NCBI RefSeq assembly: GCF_013031245.1
Contig: NZ_WPZL01000028.1
Coordinates: forward strand, 1 to 47,577
Length of the DNA stretch: 47,577 nt
Direction of reading: 5' to 3'
Source of the DNA: Ruegeria lacuscaerulensis
GTDB taxonomy: Bacteria; Pseudomonadota; Alphaproteobacteria; Rhodobacterales; Rhodobacteraceae
Shown in pieces: positions 35,409 through 44,533 of this stretch; position 1 is the stretch's first letter, and every line of letters begins with the position of its first letter. The notes beneath the pieces are model-generated. The model did no database searches, was not told the origin of the DNA, and saw only the letters and a list, made by a program, of their open reading frames with translations. A program made the translations under genes and the position numbers.

Positions 35409-35455
35409 GATGCTACTTTGCGACAAGTAGCATCAGTTCGCACAAGATCGCACAA
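35409..35455. promoter_or_regulatory. Perfect palindrome plus direct repeat in the divergent gap
   Basis: GATGCTACTT (35409-35418) and AAGTAGCATC (35425-35434) are perfect reverse complements around TGCGAC, and TCGCACAA occurs twice in tandem at 35438-35445 and 35448-35455, one helical turn apart. They lie between the divergent XRE-type gene and the hydrolase operon, so the palindrome is a probable operator. The binding protein is inferred. Confidence 0.55.
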
Positions 35456-35516
35456 TTTGTTTTCTCAGCAAACTGGTTTCTTCTTCAACATCAGCTCGCA
35501 ACAGACAAGTCCGCAA

Positions 35517-37493
35517 ATGCCATTTGAAACCATCGAAAACACATGGATCACACTCCCTGATGGGAGGAGGCTTGCTGCGCGTCTTTGGTTGCCTGACACG
35601 GGTCCTGCTCCGGCCATTCTGGAATATCTACCTTACCGCAAGCGCGACGGCACTGCGCCACGAGATGAAACAACGCACACGGTATTCGCCGAGGCCGGCT
35701 ATGCCTGCATTCGGGTCGACATAGCCGGCACCGGTGACAGCGAAGGGCAATTCGACGACGAGTATTCCGAACAGGAGCTGTGTGATGGTGAAGAAGTCAT
35801 AGCCTGGATCGCCGCGCAGGATTGGTGTGACGGCCAAGTTGGGATGATCGGAATATCGTGGGGTGGGTTTAACGGTTTGCAACTGGCCTTCCGGCAACCA
35901 CCTGCTTTGAAGGCGGTGGTCAGCGTTGCCTCGACCGTAGATCGGTTTGCGGACGATATCCATTTCATGGGCGGGTGCCTGCTGAGCGACAACATGAACT
36001 GGGGCAGTCAAATGTTTGCTTATCTGACCCGTCCTGCTGATCCGGACCATCGAGCGGATTGGCGTGAGGACTGGCTGACCCGGCTGCAAAACGTGCCATT
36101 CTCAGCCGCAGATTGGCTGCGCCACCAGACGCGTGATGCATTTTGGCGGCACGGCTCGGTTTGCGAGGATTGGTCCGCGATCCAAACTCCCGTTTTGGCC
36201 ACCACGGGTTGGGCAGATGCCTACGTCAATGCGCCCCCGGCTTTGGCGGCCAATCTGACGGTGCCAACCAAGGCCATCATCGGGCCATGGGAACACCGTT
36301 ATCCTCATATCTCGAAACTCGACCCTGCGGACTTTCATTCCGAAGTGATCGGCTGGTTTGACCGCTGGCTGAAGGAGCAGGAAAATGGGGCCGAGGACTT
36401 GCCTGCGTACCGAACTTACATGCAGGAACATTTCAATCCGACGGCGCACAACTCCGCCCGTCGGGGTCGTTGGATCGCCGAAACCACCTGGCCGTCGCCG
36501 CATGTGTCAGAACAGGTCTGGCATTTAACACCAAGTGGGTTTTCTCGGGAACCGGATACAAACACGGTCACCATCACTTCACCCAGTCATGTCGGTGCGG
36601 ACGGTGGGTATTTCTGTGCGGGCATGCGAATCGACAATGAACTTGCAGGGGATCAGGCAAGGGATGATGCCCTGTCGGTATGTTTTGACAGCGCGCCGCT
36701 ACAAGCCCCGCTGGAACTGCTGGGCCGCGCAAAGCTAAAGTTCCAGTTCTCGGTAGATCAGCCCGTTGCCCAGCTTGTCGCAAGGCTCTGCGATGTCTCG
36801 CCCGAAGGTGTATCGCAGCGCATAAGCTATCGTCCGTTGAACCTGTGCCACTACCGCAGCCACGAAACGCCCGAAACCTTGCAACCGGGTGAAATCTATG
36901 AGGCCGAGATTGCCCTGAACGAATGCGCGCATCATCTGCGCGAGGGGCACGTTTTGCGGCTGGCGCTGTCTACGTCGTACTGGCCGATCGTCTGGCCAGC
37001 ACCGCATTCGGCCGAGGTTACTTTGCAATTGAGTGATTGCGCCCTGCACCTGCCGGTACGCGAGGTCACGCACGAGATTCAAGCGTCGGAACCCGGTCCC
37101 GCGCAGGACTATCCGGTTCTAGCCGCTGAACAATTGCGCCCGCCATCCTCGCAATCCGAACGCACCGTGACCGATGACGGACAGGTCGTGCTAAAGACGT
37201 TTGATGACTACGGCAAAACGCGCGACCCCTATCACGATCTGATCGTCGGCAGTGACGTGCGCATGCGCTACGGCATTCACCCCGATGACCCGGCATCTGC
37301 GTGTTTTGAGACCGCTTGGAATTTCACATTTGAACGGGTGGATTGGCAGGTCGCAATCTCGACCGAATGCCGGATGAGGTGCGACGCGCAGAATTTCTAC
37401 CTCAACCAAAAACTACGCGCCACCGAAGGCGCAGATGAAATCGAAGTTCTGACGAGGGAATGGTCCGAAACCGTCCCGCGCGGGCTTCTGTGA
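35517..37493 (+). CDS. CocE/NonD-family ester hydrolase
   Basis: 658-aa alpha/beta hydrolase of the Xaa-Pro dipeptidyl-peptidase S15/CocE group, a family that cleaves esters and amino-acid amides. The nucleophile Ser114 is in GISWGGF; an Asp (GWADAYVN) and His (IGPWEHRYPH) complete the triad; GTGDSEG marks the oxyanion region. The start at 35517 begins the conserved N-terminus; a longer upstream reading would run through the regulatory repeats. No clear ribosome-binding site precedes it. It is the first of eight tightly spaced genes and has no signal peptide, so it acts in the cytoplasm. Confidence 0.82.
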   Translation: MPFETIENTWITLPDGRRLAARLWLPDTGPAPAILEYLPYRKRDGTAPRDETTHTVFAEAGYACIRVDIAGTGDSEGQFDDEYSEQELCDGEEVIAWIAAQDWCDGQVGMIGISWGGFNGLQLAFRQPPALKAVVSVASTVDRFADDIHFMGGCLLSDNMNWGSQMFAYLTRPADPDHRADWREDWLTRLQNVPFSAADWLRHQTRDAFWRHGSVCEDWSAIQTPVLATTGWADAYVNAPPALAANLTVPTKAIIGPWEHRYPHISKLDPADFHSEVIGWFDRWLKEQENGAEDLPAYRTYMQEHFNPTAHNSARRGRWIAETTWPSPHVSEQVWHLTPSGFSREPDTNTVTITSPSHVGADGGYFCAGMRIDNELAGDQARDDALSVCFDSAPLQAPLELLGRAKLKFQFSVDQPVAQLVARLCDVSPEGVSQRISYRPLNLCHYRSHETPETLQPGEIYEAEIALNECAHHLREGHVLRLALSTSYWPIVWPAPHSAEVTLQLSDCALHLPVREVTHEIQASEPGPAQDYPVLAAEQLRPPSSQSERTVTDDGQVVLKTFDDYGKTRDPYHDLIVGSDVRMRYGIHPDDPASACFETAWNFTFERVDWQVAISTECRMRCDAQNFYLNQKLRATEGADEIEVLTREWSETVPRGLL

Positions 37494-37514
37494 CTTAATC
37501 CAAGGGAGGATACT

Positions 37515-39080
37515 ATGAAAATCGAATGGACAAAGGCCAATGTAGGTCGGCGGGGATTCCTGAAAGGTGCAACCGCGCTTGGAGCCGCCACGACGCTTCC
37601 GATGGGGTGGGCGAACCGCGCCTTTGCGGCGGACGACGGAGTGCTGCGGGTGCGGGCCTATGGCGATGCACAAAACATGGACCCGGCACATTCCGTTGGT
37701 GTCGTTGAAGAAGAGGTTCATGCCTCGATCTACAACAAGCTGATTCAGTACAAACCGGGCGAGGAATGGGGCTGGCAGTTGGATGCTGCCACGATGATCG
37801 AGCAAGTCGATCCGACCCATGTCAAGTTCGCATTGCGTGACGATATCGGGTTTACCAACGGATTTGGCGCCATGACCGCCGAGGACGTCAAGTTCAGTAT
37901 GGAACGGATCGTGGACGACGCGACCGACAGTCCGAACAAGCCCGACCTGGGGCCGTTCAGCCATGTGGATGTGACCGGTGAGCGTGAAGGCACGATTGTG
38001 CTGAACAAACCGTTTGCACCGATCTGGTCGATTGCCCTGCCGTATATCACTGGCAACATTGTCTCGAAAGCGGCGGTCGAAGCCGCCGGTGGCCGGATCG
38101 GTGCTGATCCGGTGGCAGAGTCCGGCCCGTATCTGCGGGACAGCTGGTCGCCCAAGGAAAAGACTGTTCTTAAGCGTAACCCCGACTGGAAAGGGGATGC
38201 CCCCACCTGGGACACTGTCGAGATCTATCCGATTGACGATGAAAACACCGCTGAGATTGCGTTCGAGGCCGGTGAACTGGACGTAACCCGCGTGTCGCTG
38301 GGCTCGGTCGAGCGCTATCGCGCCGGGGTTCCCAATGGTGGATCACTGGTTGAGAAACCCTCGCTCTATTATGTCTGGATGGGAATGAACGTTGAGCATC
38401 CAAAGCTGCAAAATCAAAAACTGCGGCAGGCGATTCAACACGCGGTGGATGTACCCAGTATTCTGGAGGCCGCGTATTTTGGTGCTGCTGAACCAGCGAC
38501 GGGCATCATCGCACCGGGTCTTGCCGGGCATAGACCATCTTCGCTTGTGCCACCCGCAGCGGACTTTGAGAAAGCGGCGCAGCTGCTCGCGGAGTCCGGT
38601 GAGACAAACGTCACACTGACTTTGGATACCCTGAACAAGACGACCTTTACGACAACCGCCCAGATCATTCAGGCAACGCTGGCGCAGATCGGGATCACGG
38701 TTGAGGTGAACGTTCTGGAGTCCGGTGCGTTCTGGGCGTCTGGTGACAATGAGAACCTGCAGCTTGTTCTGAATCGTTTCTCAATGACCCCTGACCCGTA
38801 TTACGCAACTTCGTGGTTCACGCCTGAACAGATCGGCAAATGGAACTGGGAACGCTTTAACAGCCCGGAATTCAACGAAATTCATGAAACTGCGGCTGCT
38901 GAAACGGATATCGCAAAGCGGGCGGAGATGTATCAGCGCGCGCAGGATCTGATGGAAGAAAGCGGGGCCTATCGCTTCATCACCCATGAGGCGACACCGG
39001 TCATTCACAGCGCCCGGGTCATTCCTGCACTGCGCCCAGATGGCCTGTCGTTGCTTCGCTATTTCGGCAAGGCGACCTGA
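37515..39080 (+). CDS. Dpp/Opp-type ABC transporter substrate-binding protein
   Basis: 521-aa periplasmic binding protein of the family 5 (peptide/nickel) type, with a twin-arginine-like signal (VGRRGFLKGATALGAAT, about 11-27) ending near FAADDG. Recognisable blocks are EVHASIYNKLIQYKP and TNGFGAMTAEDVKFSMERI in lobe 1, and RQAIQHAVD in lobe 2. Members bind peptides or peptide-like compounds. AAGGGAGGA precedes the start, 21 bases after the hydrolase. A hairpin follows it, before the permease genes. Confidence 0.87.
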   Translation: MKIEWTKANVGRRGFLKGATALGAATTLPMGWANRAFAADDGVLRVRAYGDAQNMDPAHSVGVVEEEVHASIYNKLIQYKPGEEWGWQLDAATMIEQVDPTHVKFALRDDIGFTNGFGAMTAEDVKFSMERIVDDATDSPNKPDLGPFSHVDVTGEREGTIVLNKPFAPIWSIALPYITGNIVSKAAVEAAGGRIGADPVAESGPYLRDSWSPKEKTVLKRNPDWKGDAPTWDTVEIYPIDDENTAEIAFEAGELDVTRVSLGSVERYRAGVPNGGSLVEKPSLYYVWMGMNVEHPKLQNQKLRQAIQHAVDVPSILEAAYFGAAEPATGIIAPGLAGHRPSSLVPPAADFEKAAQLLAESGETNVTLTLDTLNKTTFTTTAQIIQATLAQIGITVEVNVLESGAFWASGDNENLQLVLNRFSMTPDPYYATSWFTPEQIGKWNWERFNSPEFNEIHETAAAETDIAKRAEMYQRAQDLMEESGAYRFITHEATPVIHSARVIPALRPDGLSLLRYFGKAT

Positions 39081-39100
39081 CCTCCCCAGGTCGACCAGGT

Positions 39101-39125
39101 ACGGCGGGCGCGTGATGCTCGCCGT
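39101..39125 (+). promoter_or_regulatory. Hairpin after the binding-protein gene
   Basis: ACGGCGGGC (39101-39109) pairs with GCTCGCCGT (39117-39125) over nine positions, one of them G-U, with a seven-base loop. A smaller stem GACCT-CCCC-AGGTC precedes it at about 39079-39092. There is no T-tract. Position, 20 bases after the binding-protein stop and before the permease gene, suggests 3'-end protection of the binding-protein message. Confidence 0.5.
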
Positions 39126-39166
39126 GCCAAATTGAACGCCATCAAGCCATAAGGAGCCAGTTGGCC

Positions 39167-40105
39167 ATGCTGAATTTCGCAACCCGTCGCTTCGGGCTGT
39201 CGCTGCTCATCCTGTTCGTGGCGGTCACCGTCATGTTCCTGATGATCCGCGCCGTGCCTGGCGATCCGGTCCAGATCATGCTGGGCCCGCGTGCCACGCC
39301 CGAACTTCAGGCCCAACTCACGGCGGCGCTGGGGCTTGATCAACCGATCTGGAAACAGCTATTGATCTTCTACGGAAACCTTTTGCAGGGTGACCTTGGA
39401 ACCGATGTCTTTTCGGGTCGTTCCGTGACGGACATCGTGTTCCAGCAATTGCCATTCACTCTGGAACTGATTTTCGCGTCGATCCTGTGGTCTGCAAGCC
39501 TGGGCATCGCACTTGGTGCCTATGCGGCGGCGCATCCCAACACGCTGATCGACCGGATCGCCGCAGCAATTTCCGTTAGCTTCGTGGCTGCCCCGGCCTT
39601 TGTTGTCGCGCTTTTGGCGCTGTTGGTTTTTGCCGTACATTTGCAGTGGTTTCCCGCCATTGGCGCGGGAGAGGGGTTCTGGGACCGTCTCGACCATCTG
39701 GTTCTGCCCGCCTTTGCCATCGGCCTCAGCTGGGTTGGCTACATTGCCCGGCTGGTACGCGCCTCGATGCTCGAGGTTATGGGCGAAAGCCATGTGCGTA
39801 CGGCGCGCGCCTTTGGCATCGCCGAACGTCGCGTGGTTATGGTCTACGCGTTGCGCATCGCCATTTTGCCGGTCGTTACCGTGATCGGCGTTGGCATGGG
39901 CTTTCTTCTCAGCTCGGCCGTTTTTGCCGAGATTGTCTTTGCCCGACCGGGTCTGGGCAAGCTGGTGATCGATAGCATCACCACCCGCAACTATCCGATT
40001 GTCATGGGCTCAGTCCTTATATCGACGGCGCTGTTCGTGGTGTCGACGGCCTTGGCAGACCTGATCAACGCGCTGCTCGACCCACGTGCTCGCACGGCTC
40101 ATTAA
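39167..40105 (+). CDS. Dpp-type ABC transporter permease (DppB-like)
   Basis: Inner-membrane subunit of a dipeptide/oligopeptide-type importer, 312 aa. The first helix (LSLLILFVAVTVMFLMIR) precedes the usual DppB block AVPGDPVQIMLG, and the EAA-type loop (GESHVRTARAFGIAERRVV) is near 205. ATG 39167 was chosen over TTG 39161; AAGGAG precedes both. It is followed by a second permease 12 bases later. Confidence 0.87.
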   Translation: MLNFATRRFGLSLLILFVAVTVMFLMIRAVPGDPVQIMLGPRATPELQAQLTAALGLDQPIWKQLLIFYGNLLQGDLGTDVFSGRSVTDIVFQQLPFTLELIFASILWSASLGIALGAYAAAHPNTLIDRIAAAISVSFVAAPAFVVALLALLVFAVHLQWFPAIGAGEGFWDRLDHLVLPAFAIGLSWVGYIARLVRASMLEVMGESHVRTARAFGIAERRVVMVYALRIAILPVVTVIGVGMGFLLSSAVFAEIVFARPGLGKLVIDSITTRNYPIVMGSVLISTALFVVSTALADLINALLDPRARTAH

Positions 40106-40117
40106 GGAGGGAGAACC

Positions 40118-40975
40118 ATGGAAAAATCCCGTTCCGAATTGGGCCAGATCATCGTCGGCGTCGCCCGCGACCCGCTTGGTCTCATGGGGCTCATTATCGT
40201 CGGCATCATCGTGTTCTGCGCCATCTTTGCCGCCTGGATTGTGCCCTATGACCCGATTGCGATGGACATCAAATCCCGAATGCAAGGACCGTCCGCCGCA
40301 CACCTGTTGGGCACCGACCAACTGGGCCGCGATACGTTTTCGCGGGTTATCGCCGGAGGCCAAGTCGCGCTCAAGGTGGCTTTGCCTGCTGTGTTTGGCG
40401 CCATGGCAATTGGCCTGACGCTGGGCATGATTGCCGGGTATGGGCCGAAATGGCTGGATAACCTTCTAATGCTGTTCTTCGATACCATCCGGTCCTTTCC
40501 GACGGTGATGTTCGCCTTGGCCGTTGTGGCCCTCGTCGGGCCAAGCCTTCAGACCGTGGTGTTCGTGGTCATGGCGACCTCGATTCCAACCTATGGGCGC
40601 GTAGCGCGGACCCAGACGCTCACGCTGCGCAACTCTGAGTTCATTCTGGCTGAACGTTCAATGGGGGCCAGCATGGCACGCATTCTGGGCGTGCATATGC
40701 TGCCCAATATCATCGGTGTTCTGGCTGTTCTGGCGGCGATGGATATTCCCACGGTAATCGCGCTTGAGGCTGGCCTGTCCTTTCTGGGTCTGGGTGTGAA
40801 ACCTCCGACACCCAGCTGGGGCGCGTTGCTGAAAGATGGCTATTCCCTGATCCGTCAAACGCCGTGGCTGGTGGTGGGCGGGGGCCTGCCGATCATCCTG
40901 GCGACGCTGGGCTTCACCTTCCTGGGCGAAAGCCTGCGCGACGTGGTTGACCCGAAACTGAGGAAACAGCGATGA
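40118..40975 (+). CDS. Dpp-type ABC transporter permease (DppC-like)
   Basis: Second permease, 285 aa, with an early membrane segment (LGLMGLIIVGIIVFCAIFAA), the DppC-type block LLGTDQLGRDTFSRVI and the EAA-type loop (ERSMGASMARILGVHMLPN). A strong ribosome-binding site (AAGGAGGGAG) precedes the start. Its end overlaps the next ATPase gene by four bases (ATGA). Confidence 0.87.
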   Translation: MEKSRSELGQIIVGVARDPLGLMGLIIVGIIVFCAIFAAWIVPYDPIAMDIKSRMQGPSAAHLLGTDQLGRDTFSRVIAGGQVALKVALPAVFGAMAIGLTLGMIAGYGPKWLDNLLMLFFDTIRSFPTVMFALAVVALVGPSLQTVVFVVMATSIPTYGRVARTQTLTLRNSEFILAERSMGASMARILGVHMLPNIIGVLAVLAAMDIPTVIALEAGLSFLGLGVKPPTPSWGALLKDGYSLIRQTPWLVVGGGLPIILATLGFTFLGESLRDVVDPKLRKQR

Positions 40976-41952
40976 CCGAGACACTTCTGGAAATCGACCA
41001 CCTCAGCGTCGATTACGAAACTGGCCGAGGCGACCTTAAGGCGCTGCGGGACATCACCTTCAACGTCAACAAGGCCGAGATTGTCGGCATCGTCGGTGAA
41101 TCCGGCTGCGGCAAATCCACCCTGATCTCATCCATCCTGCGCCTGACCGCCCCCAATACGCGGTTCCGCGAGGGCGAGATCCGGTTCAAAGGGCAGGATC
41201 TGCTGCAGGCGTCCGAGCGGCATATGCGCGACCTGCGCGGGGCGGACATTTCGATTGTCTTTCAAGACCCGATGCAAACGCATAATCCGGTTCTGACCAT
41301 CGGGCAGCAGATGCTGGACATTCAGCACCGCTCCAAACAGTCAAAGGCGGACAAGCTGGCCCACGCGGCCAAGATGCTGGGTGCTGTTGGCATTCCAGAT
41401 CCGGAAGCGCGCCTGAAACAATATCCACATGAATTCTCTGGCGGGATGCGCCAGCGGATTGCTATCGCGATGGCGTTGATGTCCGAGCCTGATCTATTGA
41501 TCGCGGATGAGCCGACAACTGCGCTGGATGCAACGCTTGAGGTGCAGATCATCGAGCGCCTGCAAGAGCTTCAGCGCGAATTTCATTGTGCCATCCTGTT
41601 CATCTCGCATCATCTGGGCGTAATTGCTGAACTCTGCGACCGAGTGGTGGTGATGTATGCTGGCGCGGTGGTCGAAAGTGGTGATGTGCGAGAGATTTTT
41701 CACAATCCCAAGCATCCCTACACGCGCCGCCTGATCGAATGCGACCCCGGCCACATCAAGGAACGCGCCCGTGTTTTGCCCACCATCCCCGGCGAAGTGC
41801 CCGATCTGGCCAACCTGCCAGGGGGGTGCATTTTCCGGGATCGGTGCGATCAGGCGATGGCGCGCTGTGCCAGCGCCGTGCCGCCACTGGATCAACTGAA
41901 ACAAGGCCACCACGCCGCGTGCTGGCTGAACCATGAGGAGGCCACAACATGA
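40972..41952 (+). CDS. Dpp-type ABC transporter ATPase (DppD-like)
   Basis: 326-aa ATPase with Walker A GESGCGKST, signature FSGGMRQR, Walker B LLIADEPTTALD and switch His FISHH. The C-terminal peptide-transporter extension has the Cys-rich GGCIFRDRCDQAMARC motif, which in this family can hold an iron-sulfur cluster. It overlaps both neighbours by four bases, so subunit ratios are coupled. Confidence 0.88.
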   Translation: MTETLLEIDHLSVDYETGRGDLKALRDITFNVNKAEIVGIVGESGCGKSTLISSILRLTAPNTRFREGEIRFKGQDLLQASERHMRDLRGADISIVFQDPMQTHNPVLTIGQQMLDIQHRSKQSKADKLAHAAKMLGAVGIPDPEARLKQYPHEFSGGMRQRIAIAMALMSEPDLLIADEPTTALDATLEVQIIERLQELQREFHCAILFISHHLGVIAELCDRVVVMYAGAVVESGDVREIFHNPKHPYTRRLIECDPGHIKERARVLPTIPGEVPDLANLPGGCIFRDRCDQAMARCASAVPPLDQLKQGHHAACWLNHEEATT

Positions 41953-42872
41953 GCTTGCTGAACGTTGTGGACCTGCACACCAGCTACGGGCCGGTCAATG
42001 TGCTGGCAGGTGTCAGCTTTACCGTGCAACCCGGCGAGACCTACGCCCTAGTCGGCGAAAGCGGATCCGGCAAAACGACCGTGATACGCGCCATTGCCGG
42101 GCTTGCTCCTGCGCAGGACGGTTCGGTCACCTTCGAAGGCCAGGAAATTCGTGGCGCCCCGGAAAGTGTCATGCGCCCGTTGCGCAAAGACATGGCAATG
42201 ATGTTTCAGGATCCGGTCGGAAGCCTCTCGCCGCGCCTGACGATCCGCAGCCTGATCACCGAACCCTATCGCATTCAGGGCATGAAGGACAGTGATCTGG
42301 ATGCCGAAGCTAAGCGCCTGTTGGAAATGGTGAACCTGCCGACACATTTTGCTGATCGTTACCCTTATCAGCTATCTGGCGGCCAGGCACGGCGTGTGGG
42401 CGTAGCTCGCGCGTTGGCGTTGGAACCCAAGCTGATCCTCGCGGATGAACCAACTGCTGGTCTTGATGTATCGGTACAGGGTGAGTTGCTGAACCTGCTC
42501 AACGATCTGCGCGAAAGGCTGGGACTGGCGATGGTCATCATCACTCATAACCTCAGCGTTGTGCGTCACGTGGCTGACAGAATGGGGATCATGTATCTGG
42601 GCCGATTGGTCGAAGAAGGTACGACCGAAACAATTTTCAACGACCCGCGCCATCCTTATACCCGTTGCCTTCTCAGCGCCAACCCGGAACCGGATCCGGA
42701 TGCGCGATTGGAACGGATCGCCCTCAAAGGGGAACCCCCCAGCTTGCTCAAGCGCCCTTCCGGGTGTGAGTTCCGCGAACGCTGTCCTTTTGCCAAGGAC
42801 ATCTGCACCCAGACCCCGGAATGGGAAGTGGACGACAGCCACGGGCTGCGTTGTCTGGCACCACTGTCTTAG
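41949..42872 (+). CDS. Dpp-type ABC transporter ATPase (DppF-like)
   Basis: 307-aa second ATPase with Walker A GESGSGKTT, signature LSGGQARRV, Walker B LILADEPTAGLD and switch His IITHNLS. Its C-terminus also has the Cys-rich CEFRERCPFAKDIC motif. With the DppD-like protein it forms the heterodimeric motor of the importer. Confidence 0.88.
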   Translation: MSLLNVVDLHTSYGPVNVLAGVSFTVQPGETYALVGESGSGKTTVIRAIAGLAPAQDGSVTFEGQEIRGAPESVMRPLRKDMAMMFQDPVGSLSPRLTIRSLITEPYRIQGMKDSDLDAEAKRLLEMVNLPTHFADRYPYQLSGGQARRVGVARALALEPKLILADEPTAGLDVSVQGELLNLLNDLRERLGLAMVIITHNLSVVRHVADRMGIMYLGRLVEEGTTETIFNDPRHPYTRCLLSANPEPDPDARLERIALKGEPPSLLKRPSGCEFRERCPFAKDICTQTPEWEVDDSHGLRCLAPLS

Positions 42873-42883
42873 TAGGAAATTCA

Positions 42884-44533
42884 ATGCCAAGCACACTCTA
42901 TTTTAACGGCACAATCCTGACGATGGACGCGCAGAACTCTTCACCAGAGGCTGTTCTGACCGAAGGAAGCAGAATTCAGGCAGTGGGTGCCGAGGCTGAT
43001 CTGCGCGCACGCATGACCGCGGATTCTCAGGAGTACAATCTTCAGGGTCGTACTCTGATGCCCGCATTTATCGATCCACACGGGCATTTTCCGGATCCTG
43101 GGTTTATCCGTCTGTTCCGTGTCAACCTGTCGTCACCTCCGTTAGGAGATTGTAGCCAAATGGCGCAGGCGTTGGACAGGCTGCGAGAGAAGGCCGACGC
43201 AACGCCCGAGGGCGAATGGGTCATGGGGGTGTCGTTCGACAATACGTCCATTCTCGAGGGCCGAATGCCGACACGGGCCGAGTTGGACGCTGTTTCACAA
43301 CGCCATCCGATTTGGGTTATTCATGCGTCCGGACACAATGGTGCAGCAAATTCGCTTGCGCTTGAGAGGCGCGGAGTAAACCGTCAAACCCCCGACCCGG
43401 AAGGCGGCCGTTTTGGCCGTGACCCCGAAACCGGAGCCCTGACCGGATTGATCGAAGGGCTATCGGCTATGGGTGAGATGGGCGACACGGACTTCCTGAT
43501 CGACCGCGAAAGATTTTGGCAGGGCTTTGACGCTTGTCGTGACGAATACCTGTCGCACGGCGTGACCTATGCCCAAAATGCGTGGGCGTCGCAAACCATG
43601 TTGGACCACTTTGCCAGCCTGCCGGCAGATCGGGATCCGGGAATTGACATCGAGTTGCTACCCGTTGGAAGCTTGGAGCCAGAGCTAAGTACGCAATGGA
43701 TCGGCACGCATTGGCCAGGCAATCCGCATTTCACACTGGGCCCGCGCAAACTGTTCACTGATGGTGCCTTTCAGTTGCAAACCGCGTATTTGTCTGCTCC
43801 GTATTTCAAGCCGGCCAATCCGGATCACCCTTGTGGGATGGTGTATACCTCGCAAGAAAAGTTGGATGCCGACGTCAGCAAGCTTCATAGCCAAGGTTTC
43901 CAGATTCATTGCCACTGCAATGGTGATGCCGGCGCAGAGATGTTCATAGATGCGGTGGAAAAGGCACTAATAGTGCACCCACGCCAAGATCATCGTCACA
44001 CTATTATCCACGGCCAGGCCCTGCGGGACGACCAACTAGAGCGTATGGCTCAGCTTGGACTTACTGTCAGCTTCTTTCCCGCTCATGTATTTTTTTGGGG
44101 GGATCGCCACTACGACACCTTCTTGGGGCCTGAGCGGTCTGAGCGGATATCACCGGCGGCGTCAGCCGAACGGTATGGCGTGCGATATACGATCCACAAC
44201 GATGCCTCGGTCACTCCGACACGTCCGATACACTTGGCCCATTGTGCGGTAAATCGAAAAACCGTTTCAGACCGCGTGCTAGGTGAGGGTCAAAAAATCA
44301 ACGTTCTGTCGGCTCTGCGTGCACAGACCATCAACGCCGCTTGGCAGGTATTCAAGGAGGACCAACGCGGATCAATCGAACCGTGTAAAGTTGCGGACTT
44401 TGCTGTTCTTTCGCGCAATCCACTGCACGAACCGGACCGCCTGACAGATACACGGGTGCTCGAAACAATTCGCAACGGCCAAAGTGTATTTGCCGCCGCA
44501 GATACCGAACAAGAAACCGAGCACACGAAATGA
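42884..44533 (+). CDS. YtcJ-like amidohydrolase
   Basis: 549-aa metal-dependent hydrolase of the amidohydrolase superfamily, YtcJ branch. It has the H-x-H metal motif (IDPHGHFPDPG, near 59-69), later His in QIHCHCNGDAGAEMF and HTIIHGQALRDDQL, and the Asp in IHNDASVTPTRP. Members hydrolyse amides and imides; none of the known substrates can be assigned by sequence. The start at 42884 follows TAGGAAA, 11 bases after the transporter. It overlaps the next gene by ATGA. Confidence 0.84.
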   Translation: MPSTLYFNGTILTMDAQNSSPEAVLTEGSRIQAVGAEADLRARMTADSQEYNLQGRTLMPAFIDPHGHFPDPGFIRLFRVNLSSPPLGDCSQMAQALDRLREKADATPEGEWVMGVSFDNTSILEGRMPTRAELDAVSQRHPIWVIHASGHNGAANSLALERRGVNRQTPDPEGGRFGRDPETGALTGLIEGLSAMGEMGDTDFLIDRERFWQGFDACRDEYLSHGVTYAQNAWASQTMLDHFASLPADRDPGIDIELLPVGSLEPELSTQWIGTHWPGNPHFTLGPRKLFTDGAFQLQTAYLSAPYFKPANPDHPCGMVYTSQEKLDADVSKLHSQGFQIHCHCNGDAGAEMFIDAVEKALIVHPRQDHRHTIIHGQALRDDQLERMAQLGLTVSFFPAHVFFWGDRHYDTFLGPERSERISPAASAERYGVRYTIHNDASVTPTRPIHLAHCAVNRKTVSDRVLGEGQKINVLSALRAQTINAAWQVFKEDQRGSIEPCKVADFAVLSRNPLHEPDRLTDTRVLETIRNGQSVFAAADTEQETEHTK

